Shown here piece after piece: positions 20,233-27,325 of a stretch of DNA of 27,325 nt. Position numbers and translations under genes: made by a program. The stretch comes from DASUZB01 sp036377075. Its GTDB lineage: Bacteria > Actinomycetota > CALGFH01. The first letter of the stretch is position 1, and each line of letters opens with the position of its first letter. Where the stretch lies: the NCBI GenBank assembly GCA_036377075.1, contig DASUZB010000059.1, positions 1 to 27,325 on the forward strand, read 5' to 3'. The notes beneath the pieces were generated by a model, which saw nothing but the letters and a program-made list of their open reading frames with translations, had not been told where the DNA came from and did not search any database.

Positions 20233-22458
20233 TCAGAGCGCCGCCGCGACGACCCCGTGCTCGGCGAGGTAGGCCGGTACCGCCTCGGGGTCGAGCGGGC
20301 GCGAGAGGTAGTAGCCCTGCCCCAGGTCGCAGCCGAGCTGGCGGAGCGCGTCGAGCTGGGCGGCGTCCTCGATGCCCTCGGCGACGGTCTGCAGCCGCAG
20401 CGTCCGTCCCAGGTCGATGACCGCGCGGGCGACGGCGAAGTCGTCGGCCCGCTGGGCCACGCCGGCGATGAAGCCACGGTCGATCTTCACCTGGTTGACC
20501 GGGAAGCGGCGGAGGTAGGAGAGCGACGAGTAGCCGGTGCCGAAGTCGTCGACGGCCAGGCGCACGCCGAGGCCCCTGAGCCGGTCCAGGTGCGCCAGGC
20601 CGTCGTCCGGGTCGCTCATCAGCGTGGTCTCGGTCAGCTCGAGGGTGAGGGCCGCCGCGGGCAGGCCGGCGCCGGCCAGGATCTCGGCCAGGGTGGTGAG
20701 GTAGCGGGGGTCGGCGACCTCGCGGGCGGAGACGTTGACGTTCAGGGTCAGCCCGGGGACCTGCCGGCGCCATTCGGCCGTCTGCCCCGCGGCCTCCCGC
20801 AGGACCCAGCGGCCGAGGTCGACGATCATCCCGGTCTCCTCGGCGACCGGGATGAACAGCGAGGGCGGGACGCTGCCACGGCGTGGGTTGGTCCAGCGCA
20901 GCAGCGCCTCCGTCGCGACCGGGGTGCGGGTGTCGAGGCGCACCAGCGGCTGGTACTGCAGCCGGAACTCGTCCAGGCCGAGGGCGCGCTGCAGGTCGGC
21001 CTGGAGGTCGAGGTGCTCGAGCGCCTCGGCGTGCATCCGCGGCTCGAAGATGACCGCCCGCCCCGGGTGGTGCTTCTTTGCCTGGTACATCGCGACGTCG
21101 GCCTCGCCGAGCAGGGTGCTCGCCTCGGCGTGCGGTGGGCGGCTCGGCGCCACGCCGACGCTGGCGGCGATGAACACGTCCCTGCCGCCGACCCGGAACG
21201 GCTCCTTGGCCGCCCGGATGATGCGCTCGGCCACCTCGACGCCGCCCTCGCCGGGGGTGCCCTCGAGCAGCACGGCGAACTCGTCGCCGCCCAGCCTGGC
21301 GGCGGTGTCGGCGGCCCGCAGGCAGCGGCGGATGCGGTCGGCGACCGCGGCGAGCAGCTCGTCGCCGGCCGCGTGGCCGAGGCTGTCGTTGACCGCCTTG
21401 AACCGGTCCAGGTCGATGAACAGCACGGTGACGTCGTCGCGGCGCCGGTCCGCCACGGCGAGCGCGTGCTTGAGCCGGTCGACGAACAGCGCCCGGTTCG
21501 GCAGGCCGGTGATGGAGTCGTGGTAGGCCTCCCGCATCGCCTCGACGGTGCGCGCGTCGGTCAGCGCCAGGCTCACCTGCTGGGCGAACGCGGCGAGGAA
21601 CTCGCGCTGGTCGGCCCCGCCCCTGGTCGTGGCCACCAGGCTGCCGGTGGTCTCCCCGTCCACCCGGACCGGCGCCGCGCTGGTGCGGCCGGCGGCCTTC
21701 CTGCCGGCGGCCACGCGCGTGACCACCTGGTCGGACGCCATGGCGTCGGCCGCCGCCGCGAGCACCGTGGCGTCGTCCCCCGCCCGGCCCTGCCGCCCGC
21801 AGGTCGACGCGACGATCAGCTGCCCGGCGTCGTAGGGGGCGGCGAGGACCAGCGCGACGCCGCTGCCGTCCAGCAGGCCGGACGCGCCGGCGGTGACCGC
21901 GTCGAGCACCTCCTGCAGCGGCTTGCGGTTGGAGATCGCGCGCTGGATGGCCAGCAGCGTCTCCAGCAGCCGTTGCCTGGCCTCGAGCGCGTTGAGCAGC
22001 TCCAGGCGCTGCTCGGCCTCGCGTTCGCGTTCCTCGCGGAGCCGGCGCTCGGCGGCCAGCGTCCGCAGGCTGCGCAGCGCCAGGCCGAGGCCCTGCGCCA
22101 TGCCGTCGAGCAGCTGCCGCTCCTCGGTGGAGAACGGCTCGTCGACGCGGGCGACCACCAGGTAGCCGTCGGCGGGACGGCCGACCGCGCCGACGGCCGC
22201 CTGCAGCGTCCCGGCGCCCGGGATCTCGAGGGTCTCCGTGGCCGAGGTCACCGCGGCCAGGGCGGCGGGCGGCCCCTCCCCCCCGAAGCCGGTGGAGCCG
22301 CGCACCTCCCCGCCGATCACCACCGCGCCGACCTCGGCGTCGAGCGTCTCGGCGACCCGCTCGGCCGCGACCAGGACGGCGCCGTCCTCGTCGAGCGGCC
22401 CGCTCACCGCCGCGAAGTACTCGGTGAGCTGGTGGGTCGACCAGTGGTAGCTCACCAC
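20233..22458 (-). CDS. GAF-GGDEF-EAL cyclic-di-GMP regulator
   Basis: The 741-residue soluble protein has a GAF-like region (about 25-140), a Glu/Arg-rich coiled coil (about 140-180), a second GAF (about 185-305), a GGDEF domain and a C-terminal EAL domain. GGDEF is intact (RLGGDEFAVLL) with an I-site RAAD before it. EAL also keeps key residues: ATEALLRWTNP, NVNVSAREV, LELTETTLM, VDDFGTGYSSL, KIDRGFI, VAEGIE, QGYYLSRP. It may therefore make or degrade cyclic di-GMP depending on the ligand in its GAF domains. It starts 16 nt after the FIST gene stop, suggesting that the FIST sensor and this enzyme act together. Confidence 0.92.
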   Translation of the reverse strand: MVSYHWSTHQLTEYFAAVSGPLDEDGAVLVAAERVAETLDAEVGAVVIGGEVRGSTGFGGEGPPAALAAVTSATETLEIPGAGTLQAAVGAVGRPADGYLVVARVDEPFSTEERQLLDGMAQGLGLALRSLRTLAAERRLREEREREAEQRLELLNALEARQRLLETLLAIQRAISNRKPLQEVLDAVTAGASGLLDGSGVALVLAAPYDAGQLIVASTCGRQGRAGDDATVLAAAADAMASDQVVTRVAAGRKAAGRTSAAPVRVDGETTGSLVATTRGGADQREFLAAFAQQVSLALTDARTVEAMREAYHDSITGLPNRALFVDRLKHALAVADRRRDDVTVLFIDLDRFKAVNDSLGHAAGDELLAAVADRIRRCLRAADTAARLGGDEFAVLLEGTPGEGGVEVAERIIRAAKEPFRVGGRDVFIAASVGVAPSRPPHAEASTLLGEADVAMYQAKKHHPGRAVIFEPRMHAEALEHLDLQADLQRALGLDEFRLQYQPLVRLDTRTPVATEALLRWTNPRRGSVPPSLFIPVAEETGMIVDLGRWVLREAAGQTAEWRRQVPGLTLNVNVSAREVADPRYLTTLAEILAGAGLPAAALTLELTETTLMSDPDDGLAHLDRLRGLGVRLAVDDFGTGYSSLSYLRRFPVNQVKIDRGFIAGVAQRADDFAVARAVIDLGRTLRLQTVAEGIEDAAQLDALRQLGCDLGQGYYLSRPLDPEAVPAYLAEHGVVAAAL

Positions 22459-22474
22459 GGCCGGGAATCCCTGG

Positions 22475-23665
22475 TCAGGAGATCGCCAGCGTGACCAGCG
22501 TGAGGTGGTGCATCCCGCGGGCGCCGCTGGTGCGGGCGATCTCGCCGTAGGTGTAGAAGCCGCCGAACGGCACCTCGCCGATGACGCCGGTCATCGCGTT
22601 GAGCTCCTGCCGCATGCCGTCGTCGCCGAGCATCACCTTGCGGGCGCCGCAGTCGAAGGTCAGCAGGCCGATCGGCTCGGCGGCGCCGAGCGCCGTGACC
22701 GCCTGGGCCAGCGACTCCTTGGCGCCGGCGACCAGCGACTCGGTGTCGGTCTCCATCAGCCAGGCGAGCGCCCCCTGGGGGACGTCGGCGAGGCACAGCA
22801 GCGAGCCGTCGCCGGTGTCGCCGCTGTGGATCACCCGGATGTCCTCCCCGGAGCGGCGCGACATGCCCAGCGGGCTGTTGAAGGCCACCCGCCTGAAGGT
22901 GTCCGGGTCCGCCGCCAGCGAGCGGTCGGCCCCGATGCGGCGCAGGTAGACGTCGAGCGCCGGCTCGTGGTCGAGCTCGTAGAGGCGGCCACCGCTGCTG
23001 CTGGTCACGTGCATCGGCTCGCCGCGCTTGCGCCAGCCGTGCGCGACCCCGATGCCCAGCGGCGCGTCCGAGCCGAGCGCGACGCCGACGACGGCGTCGG
23101 TGAGGACCTCCACGCCTCCCTCGTCCCCGTGGAACTGGTAGGTGCGGCTGTAGGTCAGCTCGTCGCCGGCGCAGCCGCCGACCAGCGGCACGGTCGCGCC
23201 CACCACCGAGTACGCGCCGCGCACGATCTCGTGCTGCTCGCCCACCAGGCCGTCGCAGAGCAGCAGGCAGGCGCGCTGTGGCCGGTCGACCTCGGCGAGG
23301 CAGCCGGCCGCCTCCATGCCGGCCTCCCGCCGCCGCCCCGAGGCGTCACGGCTTACCCGCGTGCGGACCTCGAGCCCCTCGCCGCCCAGCGCGACCACCA
23401 CCACCCCGTCGGCGCCCGGCGCCGGCATCACGCTGGCGAGCTGCCCGAGGGTGGTGCAGCCGACGATCGCGGTGCCCTGCCCCGCCCGTGCCCGGACGCC
23501 GTCGACCAGCCGTTGCAGGTCGTAGCCGACCGAGCAGAACACGGCCAGCAGCGCGGCGTCCTGCCCTGCCGTCGCCGCGGCGGTGGCCTCGGCGGCGGCG
23601 GTCTCGGCGTCCGGCGAGGCGCTGTAGCCGACCCCGAACCGGCGCGTCCCCAGGTGAGCGTCCAC
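22475..23665 (-). CDS. FIST-domain sensory protein
   Basis: FIST N and C domains are signal-input modules, thought to bind small ligands such as amino acids, and are usually linked to signalling output domains. The 396-residue protein shows the FIST_N pattern (FGVGYSASPDAETAAAEA, LLAVFCSVGYDLQRLV, AIVGCTTLGQLAS, CLLLCDGLVGEQHEIVRGAY, VPLVGGCAGDEL, TDAVVGVALGSDAPLGIGVAHGW) and FIST_C (LYELDHEPALDVYLRRIG, PLLTFDCGARKVMLG-like, GVIGEVPFGGFYTYGEIA, HHLTLVTLAIS). GTG 23665 lies 4 nt after GGAGG; longer open reading upstream looks non-coding. The output partner is the downstream GGDEF-EAL protein. The 131 bp between it and the sulfotransferase gene hold no signal I can name. Confidence 0.88.
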   Translation of the reverse strand: MDAHLGTRRFGVGYSASPDAETAAAEATAAATAGQDAALLAVFCSVGYDLQRLVDGVRARAGQGTAIVGCTTLGQLASVMPAPGADGVVVVALGGEGLEVRTRVSRDASGRRREAGMEAAGCLAEVDRPQRACLLLCDGLVGEQHEIVRGAYSVVGATVPLVGGCAGDELTYSRTYQFHGDEGGVEVLTDAVVGVALGSDAPLGIGVAHGWRKRGEPMHVTSSSGGRLYELDHEPALDVYLRRIGADRSLAADPDTFRRVAFNSPLGMSRRSGEDIRVIHSGDTGDGSLLCLADVPQGALAWLMETDTESLVAGAKESLAQAVTALGAAEPIGLLTFDCGARKVMLGDDGMRQELNAMTGVIGEVPFGGFYTYGEIARTSGARGMHHLTLVTLAIS

Positions 23666-23796
23666 GACCCCTCCAGCGTGATCGGCCTGCCTGCCGGCGC
23701 CCGTGGCGCCAGGGACGTCCGGGTGGCGAACGCCCATGCCAGCCACATCGGCACGGCTCACCGCCGAGCTGAGGGGTTGTCGGTGCCGGCGACCTG

Positions 23797-24687
23797 CTAG
23801 CGGGGGGCGCGCTCCGGCTCCAGCCAGAGGCGCCCGAGGTCGCGGCCGAGCAGCTCGGAGAGGGCGGCGACGTCGTCGCGGTAGCGCGCGGCCAGCCAGG
23901 CCCGCTCCTCGGGGGTCGGCGGCGGCGGGTCGCGGCGCGGGTCGCGGCCGTCCTGGAGGACCACCCGCTTGACGCCGACGCGCTTGCCCAGCTCGACGGC
24001 GCGGTGCAGGCCGTGGCGGTGGAGGAAGCGCGACGCCCGGAAGGCGGCCTTGGCGAGCCCGTGCGACCGGGGCGTCTGGTGCTCGTTGGCGGGCCGGGTC
24101 GTGCGGGCGGCGCGGAACTCCGGGTCGACGCCGAGGAGCTCGTAGACCCGCCGCAGGTAGGCGGCCGGGTCGCGCTTGAGGTCGTCGACCACCAGGTAGT
24201 TGAGCTGGCTGGCGGGGAAGCGCCGGCGCCACGGCTCGAGGCAGTGGAAGTACTCGCCGTCGCCGAGGATCTCCGGGGCGTCGTCGCAGGCGTCGCGGAA
24301 CGAGCGGTCGCGCGGCAGGTCGCCCTTGCGCCACATGTGCAGGTACTTCGACCAGGCACGCTGGATCGGGTTGCGCACCGAGACGAACAGCGTCGCCCGC
24401 GGCAGCACCTGGTGGAGGCGCTCGGCCGCCAGGGGGTGGGCGAGGTAGGTCGGGGTGACGTCGCCGACCCGGGGCTGGCCGGCGTGGCCGCGGAAGTAGC
24501 GCGCGTACCACTCGACGCCCCGGTCGAAGTAGCGGTCGAAGAAGAAGATCTCGTGCACGTCCGGGGTCAGGTACACCTCCGGGTGCTCGCGCAGGCACTC
24601 GTTGAGCCAGTGGGTGCCGCACTTGGGCGCGCCGATCACGACGAAGTCGGGCAGGACGAGCCGCCCGGCGGCGGACAGGTCGGTCAT
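23797..24687 (-). CDS. PAPS-dependent sulfotransferase
   Basis: It should transfer sulfate from PAPS to a hydroxyl or amine acceptor. The 296-residue protein has the 5'-phosphosulfate loop VIGAPKCGTHWL (about 17-28) and the 3'-phosphate-binding motif SVRNPIQRAWSKYLH (about 100-115). The form resembles heparan-sulfate/Stf0-like bacterial enzymes: HEIFFFDRYF, DVTPTYLAHP, YLVVDDLKRDP. A basic Pro-rich segment (RDPRRDPPPPTPEER) precedes the last helices. Acceptor unknown. I chose ATG 24687; a GTG six codons earlier is possible and neither has a good ribosome-binding site. Confidence 0.88.
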   Translation of the reverse strand: MTDLSAAGRLVLPDFVVIGAPKCGTHWLNECLREHPEVYLTPDVHEIFFFDRYFDRGVEWYARYFRGHAGQPRVGDVTPTYLAHPLAAERLHQVLPRATLFVSVRNPIQRAWSKYLHMWRKGDLPRDRSFRDACDDAPEILGDGEYFHCLEPWRRRFPASQLNYLVVDDLKRDPAAYLRRVYELLGVDPEFRAARTTRPANEHQTPRSHGLAKAAFRASRFLHRHGLHRAVELGKRVGVKRVVLQDGRDPRRDPPPPTPEERAWLAARYRDDVAALSELLGRDLGRLWLEPERAPR

Positions 24688-24768
24688 GGCGGTAGCAGAC
24701 CGCACCGGGCCGGCGTGCTTGTACCTGCATCTGCCGGATGTGGGGCGCGTCGTCCGCTGGTCGTGCCG

Positions 24769-25338
24769 CTAGCGCTCGCCGGCCGCGGCGGGCCGGTCGC
24801 GCTGCGCGAGCGCGCGCTGCTCGATCTGCTCCCAGGCCTCGGCCATGGCCTGCTCCGCCCCGGAGGCGACCTCGGCGACCGCCTGCTGCCAGCGCCGGTC
24901 CTTCCTGGCCTCGAGGACCTGCGCCGTCTGCCGGAACAGGGCCGCGCGCTCGCGCAGGAAGGTGGCCTGGACGCGGGCGAGCGCGGCGACGTCGTCCGGG
25001 GTGGAGAACCAGCCGAAGTAGAGCTGCAGCAGCGCGAGGCTGCGGAGCTGGGTCGGCTCGGCGGTCGGCCGGGCGAGCCAGGCCTGCAGCGCCTGGCGGC
25101 CCTCCGCGGTGATCCGGTAGGTGCGGCGCCGCCGCCCGGTCAGCTCGCGCTCCTCCACCAGCAGCCCGAGGCGCGCCAGGCGCTCGCTCTCGGCGTAGAT
25201 CTGGCTGTGCGGGAACTGCCAGAAGTAGGCGATGCCGCGGCCGACCGCCGTCTTCAGCTCGTACGGCGTCGAGGGGCCGTCGCGGTTGACCAGGCCGAGC
25301 ACGACGTAGGAGACGGGGTTGAGCTCCGGGGTTGACAT
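24769..25338 (-). CDS. PadR-family transcriptional regulator
   Basis: PadR proteins are winged-helix repressors with a C-terminal dimerising helix. The 189-residue protein has the winged helix at about 8-85 (SYVVLGLVNRDGPSTPYELKTAV, FPHSQIYAESERLARLGLLVEERE, GRRRRTYRITAEGRQALQAWL), then a long helical C-terminal domain of the VirR/PF10400 type (LRSLALLQLYFGWF, ARVQATFLRERAAL). ATG 25338 lies 9 nt after a good -10 match (TATGAT), so its mRNA may be nearly leaderless. The divergent CoA-ligase gene is the probable target besides itself. Confidence 0.9.
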   Translation of the reverse strand: MSTPELNPVSYVVLGLVNRDGPSTPYELKTAVGRGIAYFWQFPHSQIYAESERLARLGLLVEERELTGRRRRTYRITAEGRQALQAWLARPTAEPTQLRSLALLQLYFGWFSTPDDVAALARVQATFLRERAALFRQTAQVLEARKDRRWQQAVAEVASGAEQAMAEAWEQIEQRALAQRDRPAAAGER

Positions 25339-25340
25339 GC

Positions 25341-25379
25341 TCCGGATCATACCATACTTTCAGGACCGTCCGATCCGGA
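25341..25379. promoter_or_regulatory. Operator-like inverted repeat and PadR promoter
   Basis: TCCGGATC (25341-25348) and GATCCGGA (25372-25379) are exact inverted repeats 31 bp centre to centre, about three helical turns. Between them, on the minus strand, lies TATGAT (25354-25349), a good -10 box for padR. It fits an autoregulated divergent promoter region, by inference. Confidence 0.45.
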
Positions 25380-25444
25380 TTATTGCTCGGAATGGCATGC
25401 TCACGGGTCGTGGGGCGGGGGTCGCCGTCGCGGGAGGGCTGGCA

Positions 25445-26854
25445 ATGGCGCGGTACGAGGAGCTCAGGCAGCGGCAGGTCGCCTGCCTCGGGCAGATCAT
25501 GCCCGAGCACGTCCAGCGGCTGCGCTGGCCGGCGGAGCGGCTGCGGCGGGAGCGCACCGCGCGGCTGCGCGACCTCCTGCGGGTGGCCAAGGCGTCGTCG
25601 CCGTGGCACCGCGAGCGGCTGGCCGGCGTCGACCCGGACCGCTTCACCGAGGGCGACCTGCCGGCCATCCCGGCGATGACCAAGGACGACCTGATGGCGC
25701 ACTGGGACGGGATCGTCACCGAGCCCCGCCTCCGGCTGGAGCTGGCCGAGCGCCACGTCGCCAGCCTCACCGCCGACGCCTACCTGCTCGACGAGTTCCA
25801 CGCGGTCGCCTCCGGCGGTTCCACCGGGCGCCGCGGCATCTTCGCGTTCGGGTTCCGGTCGTGGGCCGAGGCGTACGCCGGCTTCATGCGCCACAGCGTC
25901 TGGGACCGCGCCACCACCCCCGAGATCGCGGCGCTGCCCCCCTCCATCGCGATGGTCGCCGCCCAGCACGCCTCGCACATGACCAGCTCCATGGGGCAGA
26001 CGTTCTCCAACCCGGCGATCAAGATCGAGCGCTTTCCCGTCACCTCGCCGGTCGACCGGATCGTGGCGGGGCTCAACCGGTTCCAGCCGACCGGCATGTT
26101 GGCCTACCCGTCGGCGCTGGCGATCCTCGCCGCCGAGGCCCGCGAGGGCCGGCTGCGGATCTCGCCGCGGCGGATCATGTCCACCAGCGAGCCGCTGATG
26201 GCCCACGTGCGCCAGGCGGTCGAGGAGACCTTCGGGGCGCCGATCGCCAACATGTACGGCACCTCCGAGGTGGGCCCGGTCGGGGTGGGCTGCTGGCGCG
26301 GTCCCGGCATGCACCTCCCGGACGACCTGGTGATCGTCGAGCCGGTGGACGCGGCGGGCCGGCCGGTGCCGCCGGGCACCCGCTCCGACAAGGTCTACGT
26401 GACCGGGATCTCCAACCCGACCCTGCCGCTGATCCGCATGGAGCTCACCGACCAGGTGACCTTCCTCGACGGCCGCTGCCCCTGCGGCTCGGCGCACCAG
26501 CTGGTCGCCGACGTCGAGAGCCGCCAGGAGGACCTGTTCACCTACCCGGACGGCGTGGTGGTCCACCCCCTGGTCTTCGCCGAGGTGCTGGTGCGGCAGG
26601 CGTGGGTCGTGGAGTACCAGGTGCGCCAGACGCCGGCCGGCGCCGAGGTGCTGGCGGTCGGCACGCCCGGCGACCCGGCCGCGACCGGCCGCGCGATCGC
26701 GGTCGGGCTGGCGCGGGTGGGCCTGCCGAGCCCGTCGGTCGAGGTCCGCGTCGTCGACCGGCTCGAGCGGCAGGCGACCGGCAAGATGCGGCGCTTCCTG
26801 CCGCTGGCGGGCGCGGCCCACGCCGCGCCGCGGGCTCCGGGCGCGACCGGCTAA
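25445..26854 (+). CDS. PaaK-like acyl/aryl-CoA ligase (AMP-forming)
   Basis: The 469-residue protein belongs to the phenylacetate-CoA ligase-like branch of adenylating enzymes. It has an N-terminal helix with RLRDLLRVAKASSPWHRERLAGVDP, the phosphate loop VASGGSTGRRGIF (121-133), MYGTSEVGPVG (270-280), and LIRMELTDQVTFLDGRCPCGS near the hinge. The C-terminal lid holds the usual Lys in RQATGKMRRFLPL. These enzymes activate aromatic or other carboxylic acids as CoA thioesters; the substrate is not predictable, as no pathway genes lie nearby. ATG 25445 has GGGAGGG eight bases upstream; an ATG at 25397 is possible. Its stop overlaps that of the convergent serine hydrolase by 2 nt. Confidence 0.87.
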   Translation: MARYEELRQRQVACLGQIMPEHVQRLRWPAERLRRERTARLRDLLRVAKASSPWHRERLAGVDPDRFTEGDLPAIPAMTKDDLMAHWDGIVTEPRLRLELAERHVASLTADAYLLDEFHAVASGGSTGRRGIFAFGFRSWAEAYAGFMRHSVWDRATTPEIAALPPSIAMVAAQHASHMTSSMGQTFSNPAIKIERFPVTSPVDRIVAGLNRFQPTGMLAYPSALAILAAEAREGRLRISPRRIMSTSEPLMAHVRQAVEETFGAPIANMYGTSEVGPVGVGCWRGPGMHLPDDLVIVEPVDAAGRPVPPGTRSDKVYVTGISNPTLPLIRMELTDQVTFLDGRCPCGSAHQLVADVESRQEDLFTYPDGVVVHPLVFAEVLVRQAWVVEYQVRQTPAGAEVLAVGTPGDPAATGRAIAVGLARVGLPSPSVEVRVVDRLERQATGKMRRFLPLAGAAHAAPRAPGATG

Positions 26855-27325
26855 CCGCCGGCGGCTGCCTTGGCGACGATCCCGAGGACCTCGGTGGCGG
26901 CGTCGAAGTCGCCGGTGAGCCGGTTCTTGGTCAGCGCGAACGAGGTCCCGGTGGCGCGGTCGGCGCAGGCGAAGGTCCCCCCGGCGCCGCCCATGCCGAA
27001 CACGGTGTCGGAGTCCTGCAGCAGCCCGAGGCCGCCGACCGCGTACCCGAGCGCCCAGCGTGCCGGGTTCCCCATCAGCTCGTCGGTGCCGCTGAAGGCG
27101 ACCGCGGTCGCCTCGCGCAGGCGCTCCGGCGGGAGCAGCCGCACCCCGTCGACCTCGCCGAGCAGCGCCGCGTACATGCGCGCGACCGCCCGGGCGGTCA
27201 CCTTGCCGCCGGCCGGGATGTCGGCCTCGAGAATGTCGCGGCGGTTGCCGAGCTCGGCGGTGGGCCAGGTGGCGAGCGGACCGGCCTTGAACATCGGCGA
27301 GTCGGGCGGCATGGAGGCAAGCCAC
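26851..27325 (-). CDS. Serine hydrolase / class C beta-lactamase-like, C-terminal part
   Basis: The reading continues beyond the right edge, so the start and the catalytic SxxK motif are outside. The visible 157 or so residues match the C-terminal half of beta-lactamase-related esterases (EstB-like): RRDILEADIPAGGKVTARAVARMYAALLGE, LLPPERLREATA, WALGYAVGGLG, and the KTG-like region FGMGGAGGTFACADRATGTSFALTKNRL. No function beyond the family can be given. Confidence 0.8.
   Translation of the reverse strand, partial: WLASMPPDSPMFKAGPLATWPTAELGNRRDILEADIPAGGKVTARAVARMYAALLGEVDGVRLLPPERLREATAVAFSGTDELMGNPARWALGYAVGGLGLLQDSDTVFGMGGAGGTFACADRATGTSFALTKNRLTGDFDAATEVLGIVAKAAAGG

Noticed and set aside
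23666..23796. Possible cyclic-di-GMP riboswitch upstream of the FIST and GGDEF-EAL genes
   Set aside because: The context is tempting, but the conserved A-rich GEMM core and tetraloop receptor are not visible in this GC-rich stretch.
22475..27325. Open minus frame of 1616 residues ending in the FIST protein
   Set aside because: Only the last 396 residues match a family; the rest lies over the sulfotransferase, PadR, ligase and hydrolase genes in other frames or strands.
1..27325. tRNA, rRNA genes and CRISPR arrays
   Set aside because: No cloverleaf-like, rRNA-like or regularly spaced repeat sequence was seen by eye on either strand.

Overview
The window is very GC-rich, gene-dense DNA that strongly suggests an Actinomycetota chromosome. 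The best evidence is a complete Pup-proteasome system: ARC/Mpa ATPase, Dop, Pup, PrcB, PrcA and PafA. Many GTG starts, 4-nt stop/start overlaps and a SARP regulator fit this. The species cannot be named from sequence alone. The neighbourhood differs from Mycobacterium, which carries pafB and pafC after pafA.

Layout. 1-2.5 kb: a selenium-binding-protein/methanethiol-oxidase gene, cut by the window edge and broken by a one-base frameshift, follows a SnoaL-like gene. A divergent SARP regulator faces them across an 11-bp-periodic repeat, and a tiny DUF1059 gene converges on it. 2.6-3.7 kb: a scar in which a LuxR-type response regulator and a membrane-protein tail, both lacking their 5' parts, sit head to head. 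3.7-17.3 kb: one long minus-strand block, read from right to left as ttuB-like sulfur carrier, ttuA-like tRNA thiolase, trmI, arc, dop, IS4-family element, pup, prcB, prcA, a membrane-anchored zinc metallopeptidase, a GH15-like glycosidase, pafA. 17.3-23.7 kb: a cyclic-di-GMP and membrane-signalling group (PAS-GGDEF, site-2 protease, GAF-GGDEF-EAL, FIST sensor). 23.8-27.3 kb: a sulfotransferase, a PadR regulator divergent from a PaaK-like CoA ligase, and the C-terminal part of a serine hydrolase.

How the genes work together. Dop deamidates Pup (here ending GGQ) to GGE, PafA joins it to lysines of target proteins, ARC recognises and unfolds the tagged protein, and the PrcBA core degrades it; Dop also removes Pup. 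Upstream, the TtuB-like carrier should supply sulfur to TtuA for 2-thiolation of tRNA position 54, next to the position 58 methylated by TrmI. The window therefore holds a ubiquitin-like sulfur carrier and the Pup tagging system back to back. An IS element with a perfect 10-bp target duplication has entered between dop and pup, inside a 34-bp perfect palindrome that overlapped the dop stop codon.

Non-coding structure. A 29-bp palindromic sequence occurs in the same reading frame in both ttuA and trmI. A promoter-like site resembling the actinobacterial RecA-NDp (PafBC) type precedes arc. Strong hairpins lie inside the 5' end of the metallopeptidase gene and the 3' end of the PAS-GGDEF gene. 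Three reading-frame breaks were found (selenium-binding protein, response regulator, transposase); two are an extra C in a run of five C, so sequencing error is a live alternative to true mutation. No stretch over 300 bases lacks a gene or gene remnant; the longest are 14886-15133 and the non-IS part of 9823-10015.
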